Below are positions 62,405-64,000 of a DNA stretch of 64,000 bases, piece by piece. The stretch lies in the NCBI RefSeq assembly GCF_033954835.1, contig NZ_CP121471.1, positions 1,364,001 to 1,428,000 of the forward strand, written 5' to 3'. The stretch comes from Thiorhodovibrio frisius. GTDB taxonomy: Bacteria; Pseudomonadota; Gammaproteobacteria; Chromatiales; Chromatiaceae. The notes under the pieces were generated by a model. That model searched no databases. It saw only the letters and a program-made list of their open reading frames with translations, and was not told the DNA's origin. How positions within the stretch are numbered: the stretch's first letter is position 1; the number at the start of each line of letters is the position of its first letter. Position numbers and translations under genes: made by a program.

Positions 62405-63952
62405 ATGTTGCGCAAGAAGCTTCCGATTGGTGTTCAGACCTTCGCCAAGATTCGCGAAGACGATTACTACTATGTCGACAAGACCGGCTTCGCCCTGCGG
62501 CTGATTGAGGACGGTAGCCATTATTTTCTCTCCCGTCCGCGCCGCTTTGGCAAGTCGCTGTTTCTGGATACCCTGGCGGAGCTTCTCAGTGGCAATAGGG
62601 AGCTGTTCACTGGCCTTGAGGCGGAGCACAAGTGGGACTGGAGTCGGCGTCATCCTGTGATTCGGCTGAGTTTCGGCGGTGGGGTGCTGCATAGCTGCGC
62701 CAGGCTCGATGAAAAGATCGATGAATTGCTCACGGACAACCTCGAACGCCTAGGCGTGAGCGCCACGCACCGCAGCCCATCCGGGCGTTTACAGCAGTTA
62801 ATCAAAAGCACCGCGACTGCTTACGGGGAAAAGGTTGTGGTCCTGGTGGACGAATACGACAAGCCGATTCTGGATAATCTCGGGGACATGGAAACAGCGC
62901 GGGCGATGCGCGATGGGCTGCGCGATCTGTATTCAGTCATCAAGGACTCGGATGCCCACGTGGGCTTTGTCTTTTTGACCGGGGTGAGCAAATTTAGCAA
63001 GGTCAGCTTGTTCTCGGGGCTTAATAACCTCAAGGACATCACCGTCGATGAACGTTACTCGGCGCTCTGCGGCTATACCGAGAACGATCTGGACCAAGTC
63101 TTTGCTCCCGAGTTGGAAGGTCTGGACCGCGAACAGATTCGCGCCTGGTATAACGGCTACAACTGGACCGGCGATGCCGTTTACAACCCCTTTGACGTGC
63201 TGCTGCTATTCGACAGCCGGCAATTTCGCTCCTGGTGGTTCGAGACCGCCACGCCGACTTTCTTGATCGAGGTGCTGGCCGGGCGGCATACGTTCGCACC
63301 CAGTTTGGAACGCCTGTTGACGGACGAACAGCTTCTTTCGACCTTCGATGTCGACTACATTGCCACGGAGGCTTTGCTGTTCCAGACCGGCTATTTGACT
63401 ATCGATCACATGCGCCAGCACGGAGCGGTGACTCAGTATGTCTTGCGCTACCCAAATCTGGAAGTTCGCTCCAGTCTGAACAATGCCTTGCTGCATCAGC
63501 TGCGCGGTCGCGCGTCAGACACGCCAAGTCAGGCCGCACGCCTCTACAACCTGCTCGAAGTGAATGATTTCAGTGGTTTGAAAGATCTCTTTACCGCCTT
63601 TTTCGCCAGCATTCCGCACGATTGGTATCGCAACAACCCGATCGCCCAATATGAGGGTTACTACGCCAGCGTCTTCTATGCTTATTTCGCCAGCTTGGGA
63701 TTTGACCTGACGCCAGAGGAGAGCAGCAACGCCGGTCGGCTGGATTTGACCGTCAAGTTCAACGGCCAGATTTATCTGATCGAATTCAAGTTGGTCGAGC
63801 ACAGTGGCGAAGGCGCGGCCATGGCGCAGCTCGAGGCGAAAGGTTATGCCGACAAATATCTTGGTCAAGGCCAGTCGATTCATCTGATTGGGGTGGAATT
63901 CAGCGCAGAACAACGCGCAGTGGTGGGGTTCGAGGTCGAGACGCTGAATTGA
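62405..63952 (+). CDS. AAA_ASR / DUF1703 ATPase-nuclease-like protein (copy 3)
   Basis: 515 aa from the ATG at 62405; an upstream frame extension to 62351 is less likely. P-loop FGKSLFL, VVLVDEYDKPI and the PD-(D/E)XK core GRLDLTVKF...LIEFKLVE are intact. It is a mosaic. The first 60 residues follow copy 2 (KKLPIGVQTFAKIREDDYYY). Residues about 95-165 follow copy 1 (DELLTDNLERLGVSATHRSPSG). The TEALLFQTGYLTID...YPNLEVR part follows copy 2 again. This points to recombination between the copies. Confidence 0.88.
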   Translation: MLRKKLPIGVQTFAKIREDDYYYVDKTGFALRLIEDGSHYFLSRPRRFGKSLFLDTLAELLSGNRELFTGLEAEHKWDWSRRHPVIRLSFGGGVLHSCARLDEKIDELLTDNLERLGVSATHRSPSGRLQQLIKSTATAYGEKVVVLVDEYDKPILDNLGDMETARAMRDGLRDLYSVIKDSDAHVGFVFLTGVSKFSKVSLFSGLNNLKDITVDERYSALCGYTENDLDQVFAPELEGLDREQIRAWYNGYNWTGDAVYNPFDVLLLFDSRQFRSWWFETATPTFLIEVLAGRHTFAPSLERLLTDEQLLSTFDVDYIATEALLFQTGYLTIDHMRQHGAVTQYVLRYPNLEVRSSLNNALLHQLRGRASDTPSQAARLYNLLEVNDFSGLKDLFTAFFASIPHDWYRNNPIAQYEGYYASVFYAYFASLGFDLTPEESSNAGRLDLTVKFNGQIYLIEFKLVEHSGEGAAMAQLEAKGYADKYLGQGQSIHLIGVEFSAEQRAVVGFEVETLN

Positions 63953-63957
63953 GTTGC

Positions 63958-64000
63958 GGTCTGGCCCAGGGCAAAAGCCGGCCAGCCTGCTAGACTGCGA
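63958..64000 (+). repeat. Spacer repeat after nuclease copy 3, cut by window end
   Basis: It matches 60120-60162 almost base for base. Since that spacer is followed by copy 2, a further copy probably starts just outside this window. Confidence 0.8.

Overview
The window reads as a chromosomal segment of a GC-rich, motile, photosensory gammaproteobacterium. Two bacteriophytochromes, a heme-type DUF3365 cyclase, DUF1640, DUF29, Rpn and AAA_ASR/DUF1703 families, a polar-type fliC-flaG-fliD-fliS-fliT block and a large set of TPR-SPINDLY proteins are together typical of purple sulfur bacteria (Chromatiales). That assignment is inference from gene content only.

Region 1 (1-17 kb) is ordinary chromosome with signalling and export genes. 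It holds an RND efflux adaptor (cut by the window edge) and permease, glcF, tRNA-Arg(CCG), a hybrid-kinase bacteriophytochrome, a convergent stand-alone phytochrome photosensory module without output domain, a GAF-PAS-GGDEF-EAL protein, a DUF3365-GGDEF protein with a CxxCH heme motif, and an hvfABC/bufferin-type copper-peptide operon: an EGKCG-repeat precursor, an MNIO/DUF692 enzyme and a DUF2063 partner.

Region 2 (17-24.3 kb) is a gene graveyard. Pieces of at least four TPR-SPINDLY (GT41) genes are interleaved with Uma2, DUF29, DUF1640, DUF2283 and a YoeB-type toxin-antitoxin pair whose toxin is truncated. It also holds two copies of an Rpn protein that share the same in-frame loss of the nuclease core, and debris of a sugar C-methyltransferase and an NDP-sugar epimerase.

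Region 3 (24.3-56.6 kb) is the most striking part. Eight intact TPR-SPINDLY O-GlcNAc-transferase-like genes flank the flagellar filament block fliC-flaG-fliD-fliS-fliT (40.2-44.5 kb). Four of one sequence class lie upstream and four of another class lie downstream. Interspersed are TPR proteins carrying other catalytic heads: SAM methyltransferases, a tandem double FkbM methyltransferase, and a sulfotransferase. A SET-domain-like protein and a stand-alone methyltransferase are also present. A sigma-28-type promoter for fliC overlaps the stop codon of the last upstream glycosyltransferase. One TPR-methyltransferase has a ten-G tract that puts its best start out of frame (possible phase variation). 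The simplest reading is a flagellin or surface-protein modification island in which TPR superhelices present a protein substrate to exchangeable modifying domains; this is inference.

Region 4 (57.3-64 kb) is an accessory nuclease cluster: a full-length Rpn nuclease, a HigB toxin fragment, and three tandem, mosaic AAA_ASR-PD-(D/E)XK proteins separated by a signal-peptide/coiled-coil/TM protein. The array appears to continue past the window end because the last 42 bases repeat the spacer found between copies 1 and 2. No rRNA, CRISPR array or recognisable transposase gene was seen.
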